Shown here: piece after piece, positions 44,255-52,269 of the stretch
Layout of the letters: each line of letters starts with the position of its first letter
How positions within the stretch are numbered: position 1 is the first letter of the stretch
Origin: G965220075 sp965220075
Lineage (GTDB): Bacteria; Chloroflexota; UBA11872
Assembly (NCBI GenBank): GCA_965220075.1
Contig: OZ244806.1
Span: 186,001-250,000 of the forward strand
DNA length: 64,000 bases
Reading direction: 5' to 3'
Program-made: the position numbers and the translations under genes
Notes under the pieces: generated by a model
What the model saw: only the letters and a program-made list of their open reading frames with translations
What the model was told of the DNA's origin: nothing
Database searches by the model: none

Positions 44255-45011
44255 GCGCCAATCGTTCTTCCCAATTTATCGCCGCTCGAACCTTGCTGAC
44301 ATCTATGTCGTATGACCTGGCCAGGAAGTCGGCCGAATCTCCCGCGTTGTGCAGAGACCAGACAACTTCTGTCTGAATGCGCGTCCGCTCAATACAGGGC
44401 GCGCCGAACTCGATGCCCGGATCAATTGTAACTGATGGAGAAGGTCTCCAGAGTTCAGCCGCGTCATCCTCGCCGAACTGCAATCCATGGTGAGCTGATT
44501 GTAGGTAGTCGTTTAGGAACGCAAGCACATACTGACCTTGTCTTGATATTGCGATAAACCGCTGTTGAAACTTTAGAAAGGCATCCGATGAATACGTCCA
44601 GAGTGGCTCGGTGACAAAAGGATCTGGACTGCCAGTGAGATTTCGCGCAAACTGTTCGGCTTCGAGGATATCACGGAGAGGCAATCCGCGCACACGTAAG
44701 AGCGCGACCATCCGCATCCGAATAAGGTCGTGGAACGTGACGGCTCGTTTGCGTCTCGCAACGCCCATGGATCTAACCCGAAGTCCTTCGCGAATCCAAG
44801 ATGCGATAGACTGTGCTGAAGGACGAGCATAAGCAGGAGGCCGCTGATGTATCCAGTCACCCAGCGATATATGATCTGGCGGCGTCGTGGCTCGGAGATA
44901 CAGAGCAGCATCTTGGATCGTATATGCGCCCTCCTCTAAACCGAATGAATGTTCAAATATTAGTGGAGTAACGATTCCACTCCCATAGGGCTGACGATCG
45001 ATTTGCGTCAT
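44244..45011 (-). CDS. MerR-like/DUF433 antitoxin
   Basis: 255 aa. Residues about 25-125 resemble a MerR-type winged helix (YTIQDAALYLRATTP...SIASWIREGLRVRS...TFHDLIRMRMVALLRVRGLPLRDILEAEQFA). The C-terminal about 60 residues (VTIDPGIEFGAPCIERTRIQTEVVWSLHNAGDSADFLARSYDIDVSKVRAAINWEERL) are a DUF433 domain, usually found next to DUF5615 PIN-like toxins. It should bind both its promoter and the toxin. It is the longer, two-domain form of such antitoxins. Low local GC suggests acquisition. Confidence 0.82.
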   Translation of the reverse strand: MTQIDRQPYGSGIVTPLIFEHSFGLEEGAYTIQDAALYLRATTPPDHISLGDWIHQRPPAYARPSAQSIASWIREGLRVRSMGVARRKRAVTFHDLIRMRMVALLRVRGLPLRDILEAEQFARNLTGSPDPFVTEPLWTYSSDAFLKFQQRFIAISRQGQYVLAFLNDYLQSAHHGLQFGEDDAAELWRPSPSVTIDPGIEFGAPCIERTRIQTEVVWSLHNAGDSADFLARSYDIDVSKVRAAINWEERLAHAA

Positions 45012-45184
45012 TGTCTATCCGCGATTGCTGAGTAGCAGAGTGTATGCACGCCACAACTCATTGAGAATCTGCTCTGTGCCACTCTATCAGTACGCATGCG
45101 CGATCCCGTTATAGACTATAGCGCCGAAAGCGGCATAATCAACGCTGGCTGGGCGGGTTGGTCCGGTGGTGAAGGCGCCGCGCG

Positions 45185-45673
45185 TTGAGTGAGCCTCTCC
45201 AGGGGTACGCCCCGCCGGGCTATGACTGCCCCTTCTGCCGGATCGCGCAGGGCGAGTTTGGCGGGCCGGTGGTCGGCGGGTCGGAGGCGGACGTGCTGCG
45301 GACCCCGGACGTGACGGCGTTTGTGGGCTCGCACTGGTGGCCGCGCAACGAGGGATCGGTGATCGTGATCCCCAACGCGCACTTCGAGTCCATCGTCGAT
45401 CTGCCGCCGGAATGCGCCGCTCACATCCACGCGGCGGCGCAGCGCGCGGCCGCGGCGATGATGAGCGCCTATGGGTGTGAGGGCATCTCGACCCGTCAGC
45501 ACAGCGGCCCCGGGGGCGGCCAGGAGGTCTGGCACTACCATCTGCACGTGCTGCCGCGCTGGCGCAACGACCGGCTGTACGAGCGCACGCCTGAGCGCTA
45601 CCGGGCGCCGCCGGACGAACGCGCACACCGCGCCGCCCTGCTGCGGGCGGCTATCGATTCCAGCTCCTCCTGA
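45185..45673 (+). CDS. HIT family hydrolase
   Basis: 162 aa, TTG start. The histidine triad is HYHLHVLPRW (residues about 117-126). The N-terminus contains CPFCRIAQGEFGG, the Cys pair usual in HINT-like members, and SVIVIPNAHFESIVDLPPECAAHIHAAAQRAA is the helix preceding the active site. It should hydrolyse nucleotide phosphoramidates or dinucleoside polyphosphates. No operon partner is evident. Confidence 0.9.
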   Translation: MSEPLQGYAPPGYDCPFCRIAQGEFGGPVVGGSEADVLRTPDVTAFVGSHWWPRNEGSVIVIPNAHFESIVDLPPECAAHIHAAAQRAAAAMMSAYGCEGISTRQHSGPGGGQEVWHYHLHVLPRWRNDRLYERTPERYRAPPDERAHRAALLRAAIDSSSS

Positions 45674-45796
45674 ACCCACACGCCCCCGCTGCCGGGCAAG
45701 CCGGGAATCGAGCCGGGCTCCGCGGCGGTTTTGGTTGGCGCGCCGGGGCGACGGATTGGGACGCGCACTTGTGGACTTGGCCGGTCGGAATCACAC

Positions 45797-47668
45797 CTAG
45801 CTGATCGTGAAATAGTCAGTCTGGATTTCGTCGCCGTCCACAAAGAGCGTGACGGCGACGGTACCCGAACGCGACGAATAGCGATTCGGGTTGGTCCAGG
45901 AGATCTTCATGTACCCGCCGCGGCACTCGCTTCCGGCGGATTCACACCACACCCACGGGGATGTCCGCCACTCACGACCACTCGGCCAAGACCAGCGAGT
46001 CTCCACCGTCCAGCCCGTTGACCACCCTGAAACTGAGTACACAACACAGAAACGATCCGGCAGCGGGTCGCCCGGAAGCGACTCCAGCCACGTCACGCCC
46101 TCGTCCCAGCCCGACGTACAGTCCGAATCCCTGGCTATGCCGACTGACTCGATCACGGACGACGGAGACGGCAGAGGCGGGGGAGGCGCGAGTGCGCCGG
46201 CACGATGGCGCTTGATCCAGTCATCAACGATCCGCCGCACTGCGTCGCCGTCTATCAGAAAGTTCGCACTTTCAACTCGGGCCGCGCCGCCCAGTTTCGT
46301 GGTCGGGACGCCGATCACACCCCCGCGCACGTTGAAGGCCGGCCCGCCGCTATTGCCCGGGTTGGCCGCGGCGTCGGTCTGCAGCCAGCCGGGATGGCGG
46401 GCGGACAGGATGCCGCGCGTTGCGGTGAACGTTTCCAGACAGAGCGGATAGCCCAGGATGACCAGATCCTCACCCACTCGCAGGTCCGCGGAGCGGCCAA
46501 AGGCCAGGAACGGGTGAGGACCTGCGCCGGGCAGCTTGAGCAGCGCGAGGTCACGCTCCCGATCGTCCGCTACGACCGGCGCGTATTCCTCCCGGCCGTC
46601 GTGAGTCCCGACGTAGGCCTGGCGCTCGCGGCCGAGCACGTGGCTGTTCGTCACGACGTAACCGTCCGCCGTCACGACGAAGGCGCTGCCGCATCTGTCT
46701 GACGTACGGATGTACCGGACGGCGGGCCGGGCTTGCTCGACTAGGTCGTCAATCGAAAGGGGCGGCCCGACGGCGCTGGTCGTGGCGCTGTCAAAGGCCC
46801 AGGCGAACAGGTCGCGCACGTCGGCGCGGTGATCGTTCCGACACCCCTGCTCGGCCGAGTCGCCGAAAACCGCCTGGTATATCCCGATGTTGCCGTGATT
46901 GCCGAGATGCGCTTCCACGACATCGTTGAGCCGCACGCACGTCGCAGGCCAGGCATTGAGCTGTACGTTTGGAACCGTATACGGAGACTTCGCAAGAACC
47001 TTACGGATCGGATGCGCGGGATAATCGCCTCCCGCGAAGCTCCACGTCGCGGTATGCGTACTACCATCGGCGCTCGTCGCTCGAAACTCCAGCTCGGAAG
47101 CTGTGAGCAACAGCCGCGCGAACTCAGCGGCTGGCGGCCCACGTGTGAACGCCGATTCGTTACTGGACGACGCGTACCACAACGCATCGATCTGCGGCGC
47201 GTCGTCGAAACGATACTGAACAGGGACGCGGTTATCGCTGGCGCGCTCGGTTATGTGTGCGTCAGGTCCGGGACGAACGAAGACCAACAACTCACCGTCC
47301 CTGAACGAGACGGCAATGCCCTTAGGTGAGCCGTGGTACGCCTGATTCGTAGACGCGCCCGTGACCTCATCCGTGAATTCGTAGAGCTCCCACGAGGAAA
47401 CCGCTTCGGGGGACGGTGAACTTGCACCTACGGCCCATCCGAAAGTGCTCCGCACGTCTTCGCGGTGGTCACGCCGACACCCCGCCTCCGCGTCCGCGCC
47501 GAAGACGCGCTGATAGATGCCGACGTTGCCGTGGTTGCCGAGGTGGGCCTCCACGATGTCGTTGAGCTCGACGCAGGTCGTCGGCCACTGGGCCAGCGCC
47601 GTGGGTGCCAGCACAAGCACCGCCGCGACCGCAAACGACGCAGCGAGAACCATCCGGACGTACCGCAT
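45797..47668 (-). CDS. Secreted trypsin-like (HtrA-type) serine protease with duplicated N-terminal domain
   Basis: 623 aa. Signal peptide 1-26 (MRYVRMVLAASFAVAAVLVLAPTALAQ). A domain of about 52 residues occurs twice: 28-79 and 240-291, each starting WPxTCVxLND and containing VEAHLGNHGN, a second Cys, and DHRxDVRxxFxWA. The protease follows, with catalytic His343 (VTNSHVLG), Asp373 (ERDLALL) and Ser440 (NPGNSGGP). A Pro-rich linker near residue 490 leads to a C-terminal beta-rich domain with four Cys (WCESAGSEC). No PDZ domain. Base composition is lower in GC than its surroundings. Two Cys per repeat suggest an internal disulphide. Confidence 0.85.
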   Translation of the reverse strand: MRYVRMVLAASFAVAAVLVLAPTALAQWPTTCVELNDIVEAHLGNHGNVGIYQRVFGADAEAGCRRDHREDVRSTFGWAVGASSPSPEAVSSWELYEFTDEVTGASTNQAYHGSPKGIAVSFRDGELLVFVRPGPDAHITERASDNRVPVQYRFDDAPQIDALWYASSSNESAFTRGPPAAEFARLLLTASELEFRATSADGSTHTATWSFAGGDYPAHPIRKVLAKSPYTVPNVQLNAWPATCVRLNDVVEAHLGNHGNIGIYQAVFGDSAEQGCRNDHRADVRDLFAWAFDSATTSAVGPPLSIDDLVEQARPAVRYIRTSDRCGSAFVVTADGYVVTNSHVLGRERQAYVGTHDGREEYAPVVADDRERDLALLKLPGAGPHPFLAFGRSADLRVGEDLVILGYPLCLETFTATRGILSARHPGWLQTDAAANPGNSGGPAFNVRGGVIGVPTTKLGGAARVESANFLIDGDAVRRIVDDWIKRHRAGALAPPPPLPSPSSVIESVGIARDSDCTSGWDEGVTWLESLPGDPLPDRFCVVYSVSGWSTGWTVETRWSWPSGREWRTSPWVWCESAGSECRGGYMKISWTNPNRYSSRSGTVAVTLFVDGDEIQTDYFTIS

Positions 47669-47760
47669 CTGGTTGAAGGTAGTCAGGCCACCGTGCTTGC
47701 TGGCGACGATACGTAGCCTAGCAACGTCTCAGGCCGCCTAAGGGATTGTGGGGCGGTTCG

Positions 47761-48096
47761 TTACTCGGGATCCTGGGAGGCTGGTGCAGCGTCCGGTCCG
47801 CCCCGCTGCAAGCGCCGGCTGGTTTCCGCGTACACGTCCCTCCGCTCACGCGCATGCCGCCGTCCGACGGCGACTACGGTGACGGTCGGGCGCTCGTCGT
47901 CCACGGCGAAGATGACCCGCACCTGCCCGGCGCGAACGCTGCGCAGACCGGCCAGCGGGCCGCTGAGCGGCGGATGCCGGTTGGGCTGGAGGGACAGCGT
48001 CGCCATTCTGGCGCGGACGCGCGCCTGATCCGCCGGGTCCAGCGCCGGCAGGTCTCGGTCGCGGACGCCCTGCGTGACGCCAACCGCATACGCCAC
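47761..48096 (-). CDS. RelE/ParE-type toxin
   Basis: 111 aa, GTG start. The core reads LPALDPADQARVRARMATLSLQPNRHPPLSGPLAGLRSVRAGQVRVIFAVDDERPTVTVVAVGRRHARERRDVY, the usual RelE strand-rich fold with basic active-site residues. The antitoxin gene lies directly upstream, separated by eight bases. The C-terminal 15 residues are a tail. Confidence 0.85.
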   Translation of the reverse strand: MAYAVGVTQGVRDRDLPALDPADQARVRARMATLSLQPNRHPPLSGPLAGLRSVRAGQVRVIFAVDDERPTVTVVAVGRRHARERRDVYAETSRRLQRGGPDAAPASQDPE

Positions 48097-48104
48097 CGGC
48101 TATC

Positions 48105-48431
48105 TCACTCAGGTTCGTCAAGGTTCGCGAGCGCGACCACGCGGCTCGCGCGCAGGTCGTTGAGTCCGGTTTGGATCGAGTCGAGCAAGCTCCGGTCGGC
48201 CAGGATCTCCAACGTTTCAAGCGCGCCGGCAAGGGTGGCGAGCTGGTCACGAAGCGCCTCGGTCTCGGCCGCCCGCGCGGCCAGGTCGGCGCGCTTGACG
48301 ATCACCAGATCGGCTTTGTCACCCTGCATGATGGTGACAGGGACTCCGCCGCGGACTCGATCCAGCATCGCCGGCAGGTCCTTGCGGAGGTTGGTGACGC
48401 TGACAACGTCGTCCGAGAACGATGCAAGCAC
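48105..48431 (-). CDS. Phd/YefM-type antitoxin
   Basis: 108 aa, GTG start with AGGAG about 8 bases upstream. The N-terminus VVSVTNLRKDLPAMLDRVRGGVPVTIMQGDKADLVIVKRADL is the Phd/YefM DNA-binding fold. The rest is helical and should wrap the toxin encoded downstream. The inverted repeat GTACG-N6-CGTAC at 48502-48517 is a candidate operator for this pair. Confidence 0.85.
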   Translation of the reverse strand: MLASFSDDVVSVTNLRKDLPAMLDRVRGGVPVTIMQGDKADLVIVKRADLAARAAETEALRDQLATLAGALETLEILADRSLLDSIQTGLNDLRASRVVALANLDEPE

Positions 48432-48501
48432 GGGAACGCTCCTGGAGGATGAGGTTACTTGATATGGTAAGGATACCGTACTAGAAGCAGATCTCGATCA
48501 C

Positions 48502-48517
48502 GTACGGTCAAACGTAC
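48502..48517. promoter_or_regulatory. Candidate operator palindrome of the toxin-antitoxin pair
   Basis: GTACG (48502-48506) and CGTAC (48513-48517) form a 5-bp dyad spaced by six bases, about 70 bp before the antitoxin start codon. A second, weaker dyad (GGTA-AGGA-TACC) lies nearer the start. Confidence 0.4.
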
Positions 48518-48629
48518 TCGCTCTTTTGGCCTGTCCGCCGGCAATCTGTCCTGGACTACCCGGGCGCTTGCCCCCGACCCGTCCTGAAACCCGCGCCCGC
48601 TTCCGACGTATCCTGAGCGCCCACACACC

Positions 48630-49409
48630 ATGCCGCGCATTCGCCTGATCCACTGGAACGCCGCCGAGGCCGCGGAGCGGGCCGCGCGGCTGGCGGGTGA
48701 GCGGTTTCAGGTCGATCACACGCCGCTGGACGCGGCGAGTCTGCGGGCGCTGCGCGACGAGCCGCCGGACGCGCTGGTCATCGATCTGAGCCGCCTGCCC
48801 TCGCACGGCCGAGACGTGGGCGCGGCCATGCGTCAGACCAAGGCCACGCGCGGCGTCCCGCTTGTGTTCGTGGGCGGCGACCCCGCCAAGGCCGCGCGCG
48901 TGCGTGAGCTATTGCCGGACGCTGCCTACACCGACTGGGCGAACGTGCATGCGGCCCTCGAGACCGCGATCGCGCGTCCGCCGTCGAACCCGGTAGTGCC
49001 TGCCTCCGGTCTGGCCGGCTACGCGGGCACGCCGCTGCCGCGCAAGCTGGGGATCAAGCCGGGCCACGCGGTGGCGCTGGTCGGCGCGCCGGAGGACTTC
49101 GAGCGCACGCTGGGCGCGCTGCCCGGCGGCGTGCGCCTGCGCCGGCGCGCGCAGGGCCGCTGCGACCTGATCGTCTGGTTCGCCAGGGACCGCCGCGAGC
49201 TGGAGGCACGGGTCAAGCGATACGGGGAGAAGGCCGGCGCCGGCGGTCTGTGGGTCTGCTGGCCCAAGAAGGCCTCCGGCGCGACCACCGACCTTTCCGA
49301 GCGCATGGTGCGCGAGGCCGGGCTGGCCAGCGGCCTGGTGGACTACAAGATCGCGGCGATTGACCGGACCTGGTCGGGGCTGCGCTTCACCCGCCGTAAA
49401 GCTGGTTGA
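48630..49409 (+). CDS. REC-like/DUF3052 fusion protein
   Basis: 259 aa. Residues 1-115 fold-wise resemble a receiver domain (IRLIHWNAAEAAERAARL...DALVIDLSRLPSHGRDVGAAMR...VPLVFVGGD), keeping the central Asp but lacking the acidic pocket and the conserved Lys. The C-terminal half begins SGLAGYAGTPLPRKLGIKPGHAVALVGAPEDFERTLGALP, the start of DUF3052, a family seen in actinobacterial and other genomes. The fusion is unusual. Function unknown; no operon partner. Confidence 0.75.
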   Translation: MPRIRLIHWNAAEAAERAARLAGERFQVDHTPLDAASLRALRDEPPDALVIDLSRLPSHGRDVGAAMRQTKATRGVPLVFVGGDPAKAARVRELLPDAAYTDWANVHAALETAIARPPSNPVVPASGLAGYAGTPLPRKLGIKPGHAVALVGAPEDFERTLGALPGGVRLRRRAQGRCDLIVWFARDRRELEARVKRYGEKAGAGGLWVCWPKKASGATTDLSERMVREAGLASGLVDYKIAAIDRTWSGLRFTRRKAG

Positions 49410-49459
49410 GCAGGGCGTGCGGGCCGCCAGCCGATGGGCAGCGGGGCCGTCAGGGCGTA

Positions 49460-49481
49460 GGGGCGGTTCGCGAACCGCCCC
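49460..49481. repeat. REP-like palindrome
   Basis: GGGGCGGTTC-GC-GAACCGCCCC, a perfect 10-bp stem. It matches the hairpin at 3431-3454 in core sequence and lies between convergent genes. Confidence 0.6.
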
Positions 49482-49512
49482 GATATGAGCTGCCAGGCCG
49501 GCGCGGCCAGGC

Positions 49513-49995
49513 TCACGGGCAGCCGTCGAGCCGCCGGACATGCTCGATCGCGCGGCGCCCAAGCACCCGCACGTCGTCGGTCAGCACCGGATCGTCGAGC
49601 TCGTCCCAAGTGAACCAGCGCAGTGCGTGGTGCTCATGCGACGCGAGGCGCTGGGCGCCGCCCACGGGCCGCACGAAGTAGATGAGATCGACGTGGTAGT
49701 GACCCGGCTCAATCAGCTCGAGCAAGATCGTCTCAGGCCGAGCCAGAGCGATCACGTCCTCCTGCTCGAACTCGACCCGGTCGCCCAGGATCTCGACCTC
49801 AAACCCGGTCTCCTCACGCGCCTCGCGCAGGAGGGCCTGGTCGGGGTCCTCGCCGGGATCGATGTGGCCGCCGAAGGGCAGCCACATGTCGAGCTTGCGG
49901 TGGTGCAGGAGCAGCACGCGGCCGTCGCGGACCAGGAATCCGGTGGCGGTGAAGTGCTTGTCGGGTCGCGCGCGGCTGGCCGCGGGCCTGGTCAT
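49513..49995 (-). CDS. NUDIX hydrolase
   Basis: 160 aa. The Nudix box is complete: GGHIDPGEDPDQALLREAREETGF (about residues 42-65) with all Mg-binding Glu residues. HFTATGFLVRDGRVLLLHHRKLDMWLPFGGHI before it is typical. It hydrolyses a nucleoside diphosphate linked to another moiety; the substrate is unknown. ATG 49995 is chosen; the upstream extension would read into the tmRNA gene. Confidence 0.9.
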   Translation of the reverse strand: MTRPAASRARPDKHFTATGFLVRDGRVLLLHHRKLDMWLPFGGHIDPGEDPDQALLREAREETGFEVEILGDRVEFEQEDVIALARPETILLELIEPGHYHVDLIYFVRPVGGAQRLASHEHHALRWFTWDELDDPVLTDDVRVLGRRAIEHVRRLDGCP

Positions 49996-50030
49996 CGCGT
50001 GATTCTCCGATGGCGCGCAGGCGCCGAGCA

Positions 50031-50386
50031 TGGTGGAGATGGGGGCGAGTCGAACGCCCCGTCCAGAGACAGTCATTCCAGCGCGTCTACAGGCTTAGCC
50101 GGACGTTTGGGTTCTCACTGCGGCGACCGCATGTCCGACGGCGATCTTCCGCAGCCAGCCCGCGAGTCTTGACCGGCCGCCGCGGGCGTGTCGGCCGGAG
50201 CACCCTAGGGTGTTGTCGCTCGTTCCGAGCCGCTAGGGACGGATCGGACGAACGTCGCGGCGCTTAGGCCGCGAGGGCGAGTTCTTCGCGTTCGCCAGTT
50301 ACTTGGTTGCCGCCGAGTTAGCGAGTCTGACGGCGTTCTCGACCTGCAGCGCTGACCCTCGTGCCCTGTCGAAACCCAGCATCCCC
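50031..50386 (-). ncRNA. ssrA: Transfer-messenger RNA (tmRNA)
   Basis: 356 nt on the minus strand. The 5' end GGGGATG pairs with CATCTCC just before the encoded A-CCA 3' end, giving the alanine-type acceptor stem. The T arm is the stem GGGGC/GCCCC around GTTCGACTC, and the 5' region contains GGGTTTCGACAGG as in other tmRNAs. The tag reading frame at 50264-50311 encodes GNQVTGEREELALAA then TAA, ending in the LAA degradation signal. The smpB gene ends 12 bp upstream on the same strand, so both parts of trans-translation lie together. Confidence 0.95.
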
Positions 50387-50397
50387 TCGCTTTGATT

Positions 50398-50946
50398 CTA
50401 ACGCACGAAGCGGGCGATTACGCGGGCATCCTCGCGCTCGCGGATGCGCTGGCGCTTGTCGTATCTGCGCGCGCCGCGCACGATCCCAATCTCGACCTTG
50501 GCCCGGCCGCGCTCGAGAAAGACGCGCAGCGGCACGGCCGTATGGCCGCGTGCCGTGAGGTGCCGCGCAAGCTCGCCGATCTCGACGCGGTGAAGCAAGA
50601 GCTTGCGCGGTCGGGTGGGCTCGTGGTTGGCACCGGCGGCCGGTTTATAGAGCGCGACGTGCACGCCGCGCAGATAGGCCTCGCCCTCGTCGACCGTCAC
50701 GAAGCCCTCGGCCAGACTGACGGCGCCGGCCCGAATGCTCTTGATCTCGGACCCCTTGAGGGCGATACCCGCCTCGAGCCTTTGCAGAATCTCGTATTGG
50801 AAGCGCGCGCGTCGGTTGAGCGCAACGGTCCTGCCCCGCGGCGCGTCTCCAACAGCCTCGGAGGCTGGCTGGCGGCGCTTCTTGCGCTGTCTGGGCAATT
50901 TGGGATCGCGTACTTTCGGGCGGGCGGCCAATCGCGCCGTTGCCAA
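50398..50946 (-). CDS. smpB: SsrA-binding protein SmpB
   Basis: 182 aa, TTG start. The core begins VALNRRARFQYEILQRLEAGIALKGSEIKSIRAGAVSLAEGFVTVDEGEAYLRGVHVALYKPA and ends LPLRVFLERGRAKVEIGIVRGARRYDKRQRIREREDARVIAR, the basic tail that enters the mRNA channel. A basic N-terminal extension of about 40 residues (rich in Arg/Lys) is unusual compared with the normal 150-160 aa. A later start cannot be excluded. tmRNA follows immediately downstream. Confidence 0.95.
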   Translation of the reverse strand: MATARLAARPKVRDPKLPRQRKKRRQPASEAVGDAPRGRTVALNRRARFQYEILQRLEAGIALKGSEIKSIRAGAVSLAEGFVTVDEGEAYLRGVHVALYKPAAGANHEPTRPRKLLLHRVEIGELARHLTARGHTAVPLRVFLERGRAKVEIGIVRGARRYDKRQRIREREDARVIARFVR

Positions 50947-51017
50947 CCTACGCGCAGGGCGCGCCTGACGGGAGACCCCAGGGCCGGTCGCCGAGGCCGA
51001 CCCCGACTTGAAGCCGT

Positions 51018-51281
51018 CTAGCCGGCAGCTCGGGCGTCGGAAGGCGCCGTGACGGCGGACACCATGCCGTCCAGAAGCTTTTCAAGCGCCATCGTATGAC
51101 TGCAAGTCCTCCAAAGCGAGAAGAACTCGCAGTCACAGTGCCAAGTCTCGTTATCCAGCCTGATGTGATGCTCGTTGTTATCCCCCGCGAAGCGCACGGC
51201 CAGCGACTCGAAATGGATGCGGTGCGGCTCACGGGCGTACTGCTGGGCCTTCTGCACTTTACCGATCAGGCTGGATTGCAC
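51018..51281 (-). CDS. Small SWIM zinc-finger protein
   Basis: 87 aa, GTG start. HCDCEFFSLWRTCSHTMALEKLL carries the SWIM pattern CxC-x(n)-CxH. The preceding VQKAQQYAREPHRIHFESLAVRFAGDNNEHHIRLDNETW forms the usual strand pair. It is a stand-alone SWIM protein; SWIM domains bind DNA or proteins. Function unknown. Confidence 0.8.
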   Translation of the reverse strand: MQSSLIGKVQKAQQYAREPHRIHFESLAVRFAGDNNEHHIRLDNETWHCDCEFFSLWRTCSHTMALEKLLDGMVSAVTAPSDARAAG

Positions 51282-51310
51282 TGGGCGCTCCTTTGCCCGC
51301 CCGGGCGGCT

Positions 51311-51340
51311 AAAAGAAAAACGCCCAGGCTAGGCCGGGCG
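51311..51340 (-). terminator. Intrinsic terminator of the metallophosphoesterase gene
   Basis: On the minus strand an imperfect GC-rich stem built on CGCCC/GGGCG is followed by GTTTTTCTTTT. It lies 84 bp past the stop at 51424 and just before the SWIM gene start. Confidence 0.65.
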
Positions 51341-51423
51341 CTGCGACCCCGCCAGCTGGGACCGGGCGAGAGCCCTGCCGTCGGCGGTCAACTTTGTCAC
51401 GGGCTCAGTATAACCGGCGCGGC

Positions 51424-52161
51424 TCACCAGCCGTATTGCAAGCGGATCGCCAGGCGTTCGGGCAGGCCCGCGGCGCGCATGGCGCTCTGCGTGTGCTCGA
51501 CCTTGTACTCCGCGCGTCGAAACTGGAATCTGCCGGTCTGGTCGTCATAGAGGGCATAGGCCGGGCGCGGGTCTCCGTCGCGCGGTTGACCCACGGCGCC
51601 CGGGTTGAATATGAGCCGGTCGCCGCCGGCGCTCACGCCCGAGTCGAGCACGGGCACTTCGGTAGCGAACGCCTCGGCGCCGGAGACCCCCTGCCGCCAG
51701 CGGAACACAACCGGGACGTGCGAGTGGCCAACCAGACAGACGTCCGTGGAGAAGTAGCCAAAGTTTGCCTGCGCCAGCCGGATGTTGGTGATGTACTCCC
51801 ATAGCGGATCCCGCGGGCTGCCATGGGCCGCGTAGACGCTTCCGAATACCGCCGCCGTCTGCAGGCCGGCCAGGAAGGCACGCACGTCCTCGCGCAGAAC
51901 GGAGGCGGTCCATTCGCAAGCGGCGCGCGCGTCGGCGTTGAAGTAGCTCAGATCGGCCTTTCCGATCGAGCCCCAATCGTGATTGCCGGCCAGCGAGCGG
52001 AAGGGCAAGGAGGTCAGACGGTCCACCACCTCGTTGGGGTGGGGGCCGTATCCGACCAGATCGCCAAGGCTCCAAATCTCATCGGCGCCAGGCGCGGCGG
52101 CCAAGACGGCCTCCAGCGCGGGGAGGTTGGCGTGTACGTCGGCGACGATTAGGACCTTCAG
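51424..52161 (-). CDS. Calcineurin-like metallophosphoesterase, YfcE/MJ0936-type, probable CTG start
   Basis: 245 aa if begun at CTG 52161. The sequence KVLIVADVHANLPALEAVLAAAPGADEIWSLGDLVGYGPHP carries the first two metal motifs (DxH, GDxxG), followed by LAGNHDWG, AAHGSP and VGHSHVPVVF, so all five motifs are intact. The frame is closed by an in-frame TAA upstream, and no ATG, GTG or TTG exists between that stop and VLIVADVH. The first conventional start (TTG 52104) would delete the DxH motif. GGGAG lies 10 bases before the CTG. Substrate unknown. Confidence 0.85.
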   Translation of the reverse strand: MKVLIVADVHANLPALEAVLAAAPGADEIWSLGDLVGYGPHPNEVVDRLTSLPFRSLAGNHDWGSIGKADLSYFNADARAACEWTASVLREDVRAFLAGLQTAAVFGSVYAAHGSPRDPLWEYITNIRLAQANFGYFSTDVCLVGHSHVPVVFRWRQGVSGAEAFATEVPVLDSGVSAGGDRLIFNPGAVGQPRDGDPRPAYALYDDQTGRFQFRRAEYKVEHTQSAMRAAGLPERLAIRLQYGW

Positions 52162-52269
52162 GCGGCGGCTCCCGCGCGGGCGGCGCTTATGCGGCAGGCT
52201 GTCGCATTATCGGGAGCCTGGGCGTTGCCTGCATACCATGCGGGCGGCGGCCGCCCGCGGAACCGGCCT

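Noticed and set aside
44573..44911. Alternative minus-strand frame within the DUF433 gene
   Set aside because: Fully contained in a gene with a supported MerR-like/DUF433 layout; no motif of its own.
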